DNA from: Agelaius tricolor
Taxonomy: Eukaryota > Chordata > Aves > Passeriformes > Icteridae
Direction of reading: 5' to 3'
Length of the DNA: 64,000 bases
NCBI GenBank assembly: GCA_023055355.1
Contig: JALJCS010000022.1
Span: 8,045,001 to 8,109,000 of the forward strand
Numbering within the stretch: the stretch's first letter is position 1; every line of letters starts with the position of its first letter. The notes below the pieces were generated by a model. The model was not told the DNA's origin. It ran no database searches and worked only from the letters and a program-made list of their open reading frames with translations. Made by a program: the position numbers and the translations under genes. Shown in pieces: positions 53,101 through 64,000 of this stretch.

Positions 53101-55391
53101 TGCTGGAGTTGCCAGGGACTTCTACAGCACAAATAACAAGTACATAATGCATCTGCTGCAGAGCTCACAAACCTTTCATGTTATTTATGTACTAATCTGA
53201 ACAGTGTGGGCCAGATTTTGATCTTGGTTATTCTGGAGTAAATGAGATACGGGTTTGGCCTCACATCCATAAGATCTATAGTCAATCAGTGTTTCTAATG
53301 TGCTCATCATGGAAATATCTTGGCATTGTGTGGCTGGCCCACTTCAGTGTGACTAGAATAGCAAAGCATTATATTAAGCAAACAGAACAGTTTGATTTAT
53401 AGATTTGTGGTAAGAATAGTTCAGTTTTCCAGGGTGTTCAATTTAATTAACGTTCTCCAGGGAAAAAACTGCTATTGTTTCCCTAACCACATGCCTTCCA
53501 ATACAAAATAAACTCTTGCTGGTGTGTATGTGCTGCTTAATTATCCTAAATGGTTCCTTTTGAAAGTTGTCTATTGACCTGCTTCTACTCTTCACAAGTG
53601 GAGCATATCCTATTCACTCAAGAGTGTGTGTCTACCTGCACTTAGCAAGAAAGAGATACCAGCTGAATTTTAACACTGCTAAAATGACAAAACAACCTGC
53701 TGCATGCAGCATTCCCCAGTGGTGTGTGTGAATAAGGCTGCAAGGGTGCTTTGTAAAGCCAAGTAAGTGGCAGTAATACCTGCAGATCCTAAGTCCAGCC
53801 ACTGTTTGATGGTTGGGGATAAATCTGCAGCAAGGAGCTCTGCTTGGATGCTACTGGAGCACAAAACAGGAGAGCAGGGACAGTTTATCTGTTTGACCCA
53901 CTAGGGATCAAATCCTGCTGTTGATATTCACCTTGAGCCACTCCATGGTTTTGATCTGCAGGTCTTCAGAGGGGTGAGCTACAGGAGCAGCAGATCCTGG
54001 GCTCAGGTCACCCGTGGCTGCCAGGGCTGTGTAAATCACACAACCAACACAGTGCCCGAGCTGCTGTCTTCATCTTTCAGACTCTCGCACAGTTTTTCAA
54101 GAGTGAAAAGAATTCAGAATTCAGAAGAAGATGGTGGAGCAATCCTGACTCCATTTTTTCCCCAACATTTAAGTGGAAACAGAGCTGGGCCCAGTGAGTG
54201 CAGCAGTGTGGGATGACAGGAGGGTGAGATTTCGTGTAGTTGAGTCAGTAGTGAGAGCTGGCTGTAGCCGGCTCTGACTGAACACAATAAACAATTCCAC
54301 TTGCAACATGCTGTACTATTTAAGGGCTCAGAGATGCCAGTGGGAGTTTTGCCTGAATAGCAGGCCAATAGCAGGTCCTTACTCTCTATCATGTCTCATG
54401 AAATATCACAGCCCCATGTGTGCTGCAGAGGCAGATAAGGGAGTGGTGGAGATAAGAGGGGATTGGGGAGGGGCAGCAGGAGCAGAGGGGCTGTGCCACT
54501 GCCTCTCCACTTCTGGAGAGAGCCTCCCCCCAGCTGGTGAGCTCCATCCACGCTGGAGATGTCTGGAAGATGCTCTGAGGATGGCCAGGGAAACTACACA
54601 GGTCCTGGAAGCTATGGAATAACTCTGCAAAGCAAATGACCCGATTGCAAGGATTCCCTCTACATTCAGCATCTATTCCTTTCTGCCACTGTGTCTCCAT
54701 TAGTTCTGCTTTCCAATGACTCTTTCTGTCTAAAAAAGGGACCTAAATTTTAGAGAAAGGTTAAAAATAATTTTTTCTTCTGTGCAATATGCAAGCAATT
54801 TATTGAATAGTCTCAGAAATCCAACTATGTTGCTTTCCTCCTGCAGTACTGCTGATTCAAATATAAAGCAGCAGGTTAAAATATATTCATAAGATAGTAA
54901 AAAAAATGAAACTTGTCAAAACAAGCAGCAGATTTCTCCCTAATATTATGGTATACAATTTTTATAAATGTGGAGGCAGCTTTTCTTAGAAGTGTATTTT
55001 AAACTCATCTAAATTATATTAAGAGTCAAGGCCCAATTTGGTAACAAGCTGTGAGACATCAAGGGTTCCTTTAATGAAGAATTCACGCTGGAAAAATGTA
55101 TGTCACAAGACATATGACTGGATGCCTCCATGCTTACTAACCCTTTGCTCCCCAAGTACCCTGAAGTGCAAACCCAGAGAAAGGGGTTCAGATGAAGTCC
55201 CTGACTCCAAATGGCCATTTGGGTCTCTCCATGAGCACACAGCCCTGCAAAACAAAGCAGCATCAGCAAAGATGCCTGAGGTTTGATTTGAATTTTGCTC
55301 TAGTTGAGTGTTACTATTTATACCCTGGGCTAATCAGAACCAGGGCTGTTTCATCATTCTAAATGTCAGGAAAAATATATCATGTGCATCA
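50111..55391. other. Non-coding intergenic DNA, repeat-poor
   Basis: CpG-poor unique sequence. A strong + strand donor-like CAG|GTAAGT occurs at 50971/50972. A short segment at 53207-53250 resembles an old dispersed sauropsid repeat, weakly. No gene. Confidence 0.6.
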
Positions 55392-55465
55392 AGGGAGAAA
55401 TCTTGGCCCCACTGAAGTCAATGGCAAAACTCCCATTGATTTCATTGGGGCCAGGATTTCACCCT
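55392..55465. repeat. 74-bp imperfect palindrome, likely relict repeat
   Basis: Left arm begins AGGGAGAAATCTTGGCCCC, right arm ends GGGGCCAGGATTTCACCCT; the arms (about 33 bp) pair with few mismatches around a short loop CAAAACT. The GAAGTCAATGG / CCATTGATTTC core is found in old palindromic repeats of reptile and bird genomes. I cannot name the family. Confidence 0.75.
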
Positions 55466-58400
55466 GAATAAAAACTCATGTTTCATACACAGTATTTAAA
55501 TGGCAATGGGTTTATCTGTGAGTGGTTTAAAAAAATTGTTTTGGAGAAAAATACATTACTGAAATGCAATTAGGCATTTATTTAGCCTTTACAGAACAAT
55601 CAATGTTTTCACGAGCACTGTAAAGGAATTTAAGAAGAGAAACTCAAGGCTGAAGTCGTACGAGATGCAATTGGGCAATTGTTAGAACACATAATTGAGA
55701 GTGATTCAATGTCTCCAAACACAGTTTCACTAACGAGCTCCTGGGTTTGCGTCTGCATGATCCAAATGTGAATATTTTTTCCTGCTGGGTGACGTAATAG
55801 CTCACCAGGACACCAGTGCAACGGATGTAACATATTTGATTTGATGAGCCTGTTGGACACCAGAAAGAGCTTGCAGTTGTCTCTCTGACTTGCTCTCACA
55901 CTAATGAAACCCAGCCCTGAAGTCCTGCTGGGCTTGAGCAGCTGCCTTTGGTGCTGTCCCCAGCACAGGAGGTGGGCAGAGGGTCACTGTGGGCTTTGAG
56001 CATCATTAGAAAGGTTTGGTGAAATCCTCAGCTCCAGCCTTACTTTAAACCAAAAGATTCTTCTATTTCCTTGCTGGCACGGTAAATGAGCAAAGTGTTA
56101 GGATTTGTAAGGTTCTGTGTTTGCTGAGACAATTCACAAGAAGGAAAACAGCCTTGTTTTCACCATCTAATTAGTTCACTGTGCATATTTCTTCAGCTGT
56201 GTACTCAATACTTTGAAAAGTATCATGGGATCAAGAAAATAGCTTTGCATTTCAGTCAAAAAAGGAGCCAGTGGAAATAAAAACCCATACATGAACAACA
56301 TTCAGTGATTGGAGAACACCACATGCCCACTTAAAAGTGCTTTCAAAAGATATGTTGTACTCAATGAATCTCACTACTTCTAACCAAAGCCATAAATCTG
56401 ATGTACAAAATGTTCCCTTATTTTGACTGGATCTATTCAAGCTGATTAATTTCTCACAATTTTCTCTGAAAACCACACTTGTGGCATCACTTCAGCACTA
56501 GCTGCCCATCTCACACAGACACCATCAGTTCCTGAAATACTTGGGTTTCCTGTGAGTTTAGAATGGGTCCCTTCCAAGTATTCACTTTGTCTGATCTTGT
56601 TTAAATTATTTGAATGAACAAAATTATGGCCTTTGATGCTATGTTGCGAAAACATTTAATCTATTTTGTTTTCAGCTTTCCTTTGACTGGTACAAGAAAC
56701 AAAGCCTGGGAAAATAGGCAAATCATGACTTATGGGTGAGTGGCTAGTCACATTTGGAGCTAATTTCTTTTCCAAACATTTATACTTCCTAAGAAAAAGT
56801 TTCTCCAAAATAATAACTCCTGGAAGAGGCTAGAGTCGTGGTGAGAGACGAGGAAAACATGACATCTGATGTAGTCCCCTCGATTAAGGTCCTGTCCAAT
56901 TAGGTTTAACAAGACAGGGTTAGAGAATCATCCTAAAATACACTGAGGAGAGGAAAATATTAAGGAACAAAGAAGCCTCTGACCTCAAAGGACAAGAGAA
57001 ATGAATTTCAAACCATCTTGACGAATCACTATAACCACAGCTTGATGGAGGGACAAAAATGGGATGATTCTGGCTCTGAGGATTGATGCTGAGATTAAAA
57101 AAAGCAAACAGAAAAATAAATCCTTTCACTTCTAGACCACTGACTTGAACTCATAAACCAGTTAGTCATCATCATCTGATAGTTACTGAACATGTCCTCT
57201 CTGGAACAAACTGGTGGTCTCAACAGGAGCTCTAGGAGGCATTTGACAATATTCAAATCAAAGAACAATTTCCTGCCTGGCATTACTGCTGGCCATCTCC
57301 ATAGGAAGGCCAAAGGAGCAAGCAATTAATAATGGGGGGAAATCCCAACAATAGTTTATTACTGTTATTATTAGTAGTACTATTATTACTGTTATTAATT
57401 CACAAGAGGAAATTATACAGTTGTCTGAGTATGGCAGTAATTATGCAGTTGAATGGGATTACTGCAAAGCAGGGCTGAGATGAGGGATGCAAGCTGTGGT
57501 TGGATTAGGAAAGCATCTGTGGCTGCATTGCCTTGGAGAGGGACAGAAGCAGGGCTGTCACTGCTTGGGACCCACAAGCAGAGCTGTTCCTGCATGAACT
57601 GGGTCTTGCTCCTGCAGGAAGGGCTGCAGCAGCTCCCACCCTGCCTGGAGATGCACTGTGCTGGGGAGGAGCAGCAGCACAGGCTCACCCATGGGTTGTG
57701 TCCTTTCTTCTGGCTGGCCCCAACAGTTCAAACCCCTTCTGAGTGAGGATTCCTCCAGAGGATCACTCAGCACCCAGGAAACTGCTGTCAGGAAAAACAG
57801 GAGCTGCTCTGAGGCTGAGCAAGCACCCAGCAGGGTCACAGCACCCTGTCCTGGCCCTGGCTGAACACACAGCAGCCCCTGAACAAACAGCTGCTTTCCC
57901 CAGGCCTGCCTTTGCTTTCCTGTCTTCTCTGGATGAGCAGAATGGAACAGTCACAAAGTGCACTCATGATCACTTCAACCAATGTTGGGGAAGAGGATCA
58001 TCCCCCAGTCTGTTCTAAGGGTCAGAACATAACACTTCGTCCTTGCTATGTTGGCCCTAAGGTGGTAATTTTAGTGAGTTTTGTATTCTGTGCTGATTTA
58101 TGGTGGCTAAACTAATGTAATAAAACTTCCCAGACCCTTCTCATGTGCATTATTGATAAAAACACTCAGTAAAAGAAATGTGTAAATCCATCTTTGTGAG
58201 CTCTAATACTTGTTGGTGGCATCTGTTTTTCATTTAACAAGATGACTGAAAATGACTGTAACTACAAAAAACTCAAACAGCCAAATGTGTACATATCATT
58301 GTGTAAAAGCTGCAATTTCACCACTCACTGATAATCAGCCCTGATTTATTTGAACAGACTTTGAGGTTCTGACTCCACTTCTCACCCAGGGCTTCAGTTC

Positions 58401-61400
58401 AGCAGCAGTTTTCCTCAGGCAGGGTCTTCCAGGTCTGACCCAGACCTATCCATTTGCAACAACACCCACTGGAAAGGGTTTTGCACATGGTAATAGCAGA
58501 GGGAATCAGGAGAATTGAAGTTTCCATTCAGTCACAATCTTCTGTGCCTTGGCATACCCTGAGGGCATTTACTAAGTGAGTATGAACATCCTTTGTGCTA
58601 TCTTATGACAAAATGGCCTGTTTATGGAATGACACCATTTCTGGGTATGGAAAAGTTACCTTTTATCATATATCACGTGTAACGATCACACAGGAGATTA
58701 AAACATGGAGATATGTGGGAAGAAGGGAGTGTGCAGTGGAAAATTCAGCAGCAGGGAAGTACAATGTGCAGGAAAAGAGGAGAGCCTCTGGAGACTGCCT
58801 GGGTTGTTGGCATTGATAAGAACAACTGGGATGTGCTGCTGAAGCTGGGCTGGTGTTTGTGGTCAGGAAGGGCTTTCAGGGGATGCTGCACTTCCCATGT
58901 ACTGGACAGAGATTTGTATGTGAATCTGTCACTGGCACACAAACAGGCCAGAACAAGCATAAGTTCAATAATCTTTCTCTGTGCATGGTGATGGAATCCT
59001 TGCAGGTTATCTCCCCAGATACAGAGTCTCCCAGAAAAAGAGCTGGTGCAGCTCTGATGTAGCAGGTAGGGATCAGATTCTAAACATGGGCAGGTAAGGG
59101 CAAGGCAAATATGACTGTAAATGATGGGACACATCAGCAGCTTTCCATAAACCCACCTGAATGCCCAACAGTGTGGGCTGAACTTTTTACTGGGACAGTG
59201 TCTGGTGTAATTTGTCAGCACAAAACTGTGCTGACACTTCACAGTCATGAATAATGTGACAACCATGGCACAGGTGCAACCAGGACAAACTTTCTGCCAA
59301 ATTTGTCATCTCTGGGTGCACAGGGACAAGTGTTCACCCAGCTCAAAACAGAGCTGGGAATCCTGAGCCAGTGGCTGAGGCATCCATTTAGGATGTGCCC
59401 CTCAGTCATTCTCCAGCTATTCCAGCAGCTTTTCCTAATGATGCCTCTTTCCAGTTCTGCTTAATTTGCAAATCCACAGCTGTGTGGCTGAGGAATGTAA
59501 TAGGGTTAGATCCTTGGGAATTTTGGACCTGCAGGCTTCAGTGAGCCTTGGGGGAGTTCTCCAGGCTCGGAAGACATCCATCAGGTCCTTTTTCCAAAGA
59601 AACCCTCCACCATCTGCCTCATTCCACACGCCCTGAAGCCAGTGGGAGTCCTACCAAATAATTCAATAGAAATCAACCCAGGACTCACCTAAAAACACAC
59701 CTGTTCCTTACAGCATAAAGTGATAAGCTGCAAAAGGTTTGGTTTTTAATTGGACACTTAATACCAGCTTTGGCAGGTGATTAAACTGTGATTTACTTCC
59801 AAGGGAGATAAGAAGTAAATTTCTAAGGAATTCTGGAGCGGTGGTTTTACAGCACGGTAATTATACAGAGACTCTTTTGGAAGAACTGGGCAAGTTAAGG
59901 GAGAATCAGACATAAATAAGTGAGTTATTTTTCTTCCTACACTCAGAAGACACAGGAGATTAGAAAATGACAAAAAAATCGAGCAGTGTTTAAGTAGTTT
60001 GAAAATAAGGGATTGTGAGTGGACACAAAAGCTGGCCCAGAAATGTTTAATAAGGAGCCAACAAGGAATGTATTTCCACTCCAACTGAAACAGAAGTGGC
60101 CAGTGCTATCAGAACATCAATGTATACAAATCAAACAATACAGCTTAACTAGCTCCCATGGGTAAAATAAAGAGGCATGAAGTAGGGATTTGTCAGTCAT
60201 TGAGACCTTTATTAATAACAACTGCAGTTTAAAGAGCGTGGGTTCTGGTACTTGCAAACAGGAAGCAGCAGCACTCAAACAAGAAAGCCAACATTTCATT
60301 GCACGTAAAGGAGGATCATAATTCAGAGGGAAAAAAGAAAATTTCTTTGAAAACAAATTAAGCTACATGACTGCAACAAAGTCTGGGATACTAATAAAGC
60401 ATTTTTGTATTTTGCATCATAGAAGTACAATATTCTGAAGTATTCTATTAGAATTGTCTGACTGGTGTTGGGACAAATATGCAATGGATAAAGAGAACAA
60501 ATGTTCAGAATGGTCAAATAATGAGGTCCATCTCCCACACTCACCTGGCTTCACAGCAAATTTTTAAATTTTCCCAAGGACATAATAAAGTAGCTTTTCA
60601 CCTTTAGGCTTCTGTTTGACAGGGGAAGATTATTTCAGGCCTCTTGTGGTGATGCTCTATGCAGAAGGCTTTTTAAGCCCTTGGGTTTGGATAACTCTAT
60701 GAATGAGAGCAGAACTGTTTATCCTCAGCACCCAGGCATGAACTGTGCTGCTGAGGGTACACCCAACAGTGGCTGAACGTGGCTCCTGTTTTTGGCTCGA
60801 CTATCTCTACTGAACTTTTCCTTTGCTCTGGTTTGCTTGTGTTCCTACAAATCTGTCATGAAATATCTACTTTGGGGGACAGTGCTGCCCTTCAGCACCA
60901 CATAACCCTGGGAATGGGAGAGAGGGGTCCTGCAGAGCCCATCCTCTCAGAGCACCAGAGCTCACAGTCAGGAAAAAAAGAAATCCCATCAGTCTGTGAC
61001 ACCCCTGTACCCCTTACAGCAATTCCTTTGTCCCCCTGTGGTCTGCCTGGTTTAATGGCAGCTGGATCATGGCTACTGGGTTTATTTGCAATTGTTCTCC
61101 ATTGCAAACACAGGTGTTTGCTGGGGCTATAAAGCACACCCAGCCCCAGACACAACTCAAAGGGGGATTTGTACCTGTCTCCTGGGAATTCTAAGTTAAC
61201 TATTTTTCACCTGATAAATAAATATTCCTTTGTCCTTTCCTTGGGAATACTGAAGAGAAAAGGACTGCATCCTGTTTTGTGTAACTAGGTCAAAAGCTGC
61301 AGTAATTATATAATAATGGCTTGGAAAGGCAGTATTTCAGGACAAGGTGTTTCAAGCCAACAGTTTCAGTCATAAGAATGACAATGGTATTTATTGCAGG

Positions 61401-62550
61401 AAATCCCTTGCAAGAAAAATATCTGCCTATTACAGACAGCAATAAAGTAAAAATTTTGCCTTGAGCATATTTCTTCCTAAGGCAGAACAGTAAATATCTG
61501 AGCTGTAGAAACATTAAAATACCTGTAACTAGTAAGAATTTACAGTTTTGCAAAAAAACGTTGTCAACAATGTGTGTAGGTGCTTTAGAGATAAGTAGGT
61601 ATTTACCAAAGATTTATGGATTGCTGTGTTCTGTGACATCATAAAATGTGGGGAATCTGAGTGCACAACTATTTGGTGGGCAGCAAAAGACTCTTCTTAG
61701 ACCATTAGGCTGTGCCATACATCATTCCTAAGGTTATTTCCTTGATAGGTCTTGGAAAAGGTGTTGTATATCACAAATAGTCTATGGCCTCAGGAGCCAG
61801 GCTGGGAGCACCTTTTACTCCATTAGCAGTTGAAGTTAATACCATTTACTTTTTTACAAAGAAAGTCATTACCTCGAGGTTTTAAATGCTTTTTCCAGAT
61901 TGAAGCTGTGACCTCAACTTTAGGATGATGTCGATGTTTGTAACCAGCATATTTCTGAGTTTGATGATTCCTCATGCACTCATTAAATGTGATTTTCTTG
62001 TGTAGTTGTACAACACATTAAAAGTAGATGAAGTTATATATCCTCATTTAAAATAGTTTGAAAGGAAAATCAGTCACACTCACTGCTGCTTTTGTGCTGT
62101 GTGCTTCCACCTTCACTGGCACTTCATTTGGGGAAGTCAAGGGTTTTATCTGTAAATTTCATAGCTGTGTAAGAGACAGTGATATTAAATGGGATACATG
62201 AGGGACACTGGTATTATGGAGCTCATTTTGGCTGCTTTTACATGTTGCATTGCCTTGAAAACAAATTAGAATCTTCAGTCTAAGACCAGAAAGGCCAGAA
62301 GAGCAGAGGAAATTTTACAGACTAAGTACAGTAAGGTATTTGGGATGGGTATTCCTGGAGGTGACCTCTCCATTCATAAACTGCTTTGTGCTCCCCATTC
62401 TTCCCCTCCTTTCCCTTTCTCACTCCCAAAGGACCTGGCCTGGGTGTCCCTGTCATCTTGCAAAGGCCAAGCAGAAACTGGGACATGGTTCCCCTGGTGG
62501 GAACATCACCAGGACAGATGGCCTGGGCAGGATGAGGGGACAGGGAAGAT
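55466..62550. other. Non-coding intergenic DNA, repeat-poor
   Basis: CpG-poor, AT-rich. A degenerate TTA/ATT trinucleotide stretch lies at 57355-57400. No gene, RNA or clear transposon recognised in about 7 kb. Confidence 0.6.
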
Positions 62551-63100
62551 CACAGAACCACAGAATATTAGAATGGCATGGGTTGGAAGGGATCTCTAAA
62601 GGTCACCCAGTCCAACCACCTTGCACAGAACTGGGACATCTTCAGCTAGACCAGGTTGCTCAGAGCCCCATCAAATCTGGCTTTGGGTGTTCCTAGGGAT
62701 CAGACATCTGCCACCTTTCTGGACAAGCTGCTCCAGTGTTTTGCCACCCTCATTGTAAAAGACTTCTTCCTTGTATCTAATTTAAATTGGCCCTCTCTTG
62801 TTTTAAAACCATTACCCCCCATCCTTTTGCAATAACCCCTGCTGAAAAACTTGTCCTCTGTAGGTACTGGAAGGTGCTCTAAGGTCTCTCTGTGACCTTC
62901 CCTTCCACAGATGAGCAACCCCAACTCTCTCATCCTTTCCTCATGGGAGAGGTGTTCAATTCCACCTTTGTGGCCCTCCTCTTGACCTGCTCCAACAGCT
63001 CCACATCTTTCCTGTGCTGAGGACTCCAGAACTGGACACAGTACTGCAGGTGGAGTCCTGCTGAAGCGGGTTAGAGGGGCATAATCCCCTCCCTCAGCCT
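62551..63100 (-). mobile_element. CR1 LINE 3' end fragment, reverse orientation
   Basis: Starts with the reversed CR1 tail TCACAGAACCACAGAATATT, then the signatures GGGTTGGAAGGGATCTCTAA, CCAGTCCAACCACC, CAAATCTGGCTTTGGGTG, TGTTTTGCCACCCTC and CTGGACACAGTACTGCAG. At about 550 bp it is the longest copy in the window and belongs to another CR1 subgroup. No intact ORF2. Confidence 0.95.
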
Positions 63101-64000
63101 CACCCCAGAAATTTAGAGATAAGATCAAAAAGAAATGGAAGGGGAAAACCAATCTGTGTGAAGATTTCTGCGTGTTCTCTCTCTTCTTTTCATGGAAATA
63201 GACATCAGGGGCAAAAGAAATGTCTCTATTGCTGGAAAACATGAAAAAGGAAGCAGCAGAGAAGATGTTCATTCAGCACAGAGGGATTGCAGCAGCCAAG
63301 GAGAATGGAGGGCTTTGCATATCCAGAGTGAAGCTGCTGGGAAGGAGCTGCAAGGGGATTATGCAAATCCCTGATTGGGTGAGCAGGGGCTGATTGCCAG
63401 AGCAGGGCATGCACACACTGCCTGTACCTGGGTAGTGATTATGCAAATCACACCCCCCAGCCAGGGGCCAGGGCAATTGGCTAAATGAGAAAAACTCGGG
63501 TTCTGCATCAGTGGCTGCTCATGCTCAGCACCCAGCCCAGCCCACAGGCTGTGCAGAGCAAACACAAACACCCAGCCCTGCCTCCCCTCTCCCTGGCATG
63601 CCAGCAGATCCCCACTGAGTAAAAGTGAGTGTCCACTTCCATCCTCTGTGGGTCAGCCATCAAAAGGACAGGAAAGGGAAGCTCAGATGAAAACTTCTCC
63701 ACGTTGTCTGCAGTTCTGTGATGCCAGGAAAATCCTGTTGTTTGTCCAAGGAGGGATGCACCTGCACAGTGGATGGGCTCAGGCCTTAGTTTTGCACTGT
63801 GCATGGGAAAGATCTGGCAGGATGTGAGATGTAATTAAAAGATCAGATATTTAATACCTATTCCATGTTTTTTTAGGGGTTCAATGGCATCTAAATTTGC
63901 AAGAAGATAAAGACATTGCCCTGCCATGCTTACAATAAAATTTTAATGTTCAGAAGTTTCTTTTTATTCTTTCTTATTCCAGTGTGTACAATTATGTGCC
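63101..64000. other. Non-coding intergenic DNA with octamer motifs
   Basis: Two perfect POU octamers ATGCAAAT (63361-63368 and 63441-63448, 80 bp apart) and a one-mismatch octamer on the other strand near 63314. No gene up to the window end. Confidence 0.55.

Overview
The window is vertebrate nuclear DNA from a bird, probably a passerine (songbird). It holds one recognisable protein-coding gene, the homeobox gene EMX2, on the + strand in three coding exons (35311-35701, 37742-37926, 40378-40545). The spliced reading frame gives a 247-residue protein with the EMX2 N-terminus, the YPWL motif and a complete homeodomain. The bird assignment rests on five fragments of the 3' end of CR1 LINEs, with the family's typical degenerate 8-bp tails. 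The passerine assignment rests on a roughly 400-bp solo LTR (2692-3095) that I recognise from songbird genomes. No tRNA, rRNA, CRISPR array or prokaryotic gene organisation is present.

Layout. 1-18.8 kb is CpG-poor flanking DNA with a possible ERV LTR at the left end, the solo LTR, four CR1 fragments and a GC-rich 35-bp minisatellite (6600-7160). 18.8-25.3 kb is CpG-poor, repeat-poor, AT-rich non-coding DNA. From about 25.3 to 49.9 kb the base composition changes to a mosaic of CpG islands separated by short AT-rich blocks, with EMX2 near its centre. 50-62.5 kb is again CpG-poor and contains no interspersed repeat I can recognise, apart from a 74-bp palindrome that may be an ancient repeat remnant. 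62.55-63.1 kb is a minus-strand CR1 fragment.

How it works together. EMX2 is a transcription factor of dorsal telencephalon, urogenital and limb-girdle development. The surrounding sequence looks like the regulatory landscape of such a gene: a broad CpG-rich domain, almost no transposons from 18.8 to 62.5 kb, and several AT-rich blocks dense in TAAT/ATTA homeodomain cores plus some TCF/LEF- and SOX-like sites. In mammals a divergent antisense RNA (EMX2OS) arises near EMX2. A candidate minus-strand splice donor lies at 34646-34647, but no antisense exon can be proved from sequence alone. Candidate enhancers are listed at low confidence because conservation could not be computed. Nearly all other open reading frames are chance frames in CpG-rich or simple-repeat DNA. 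I did not find an undescribed protein system.
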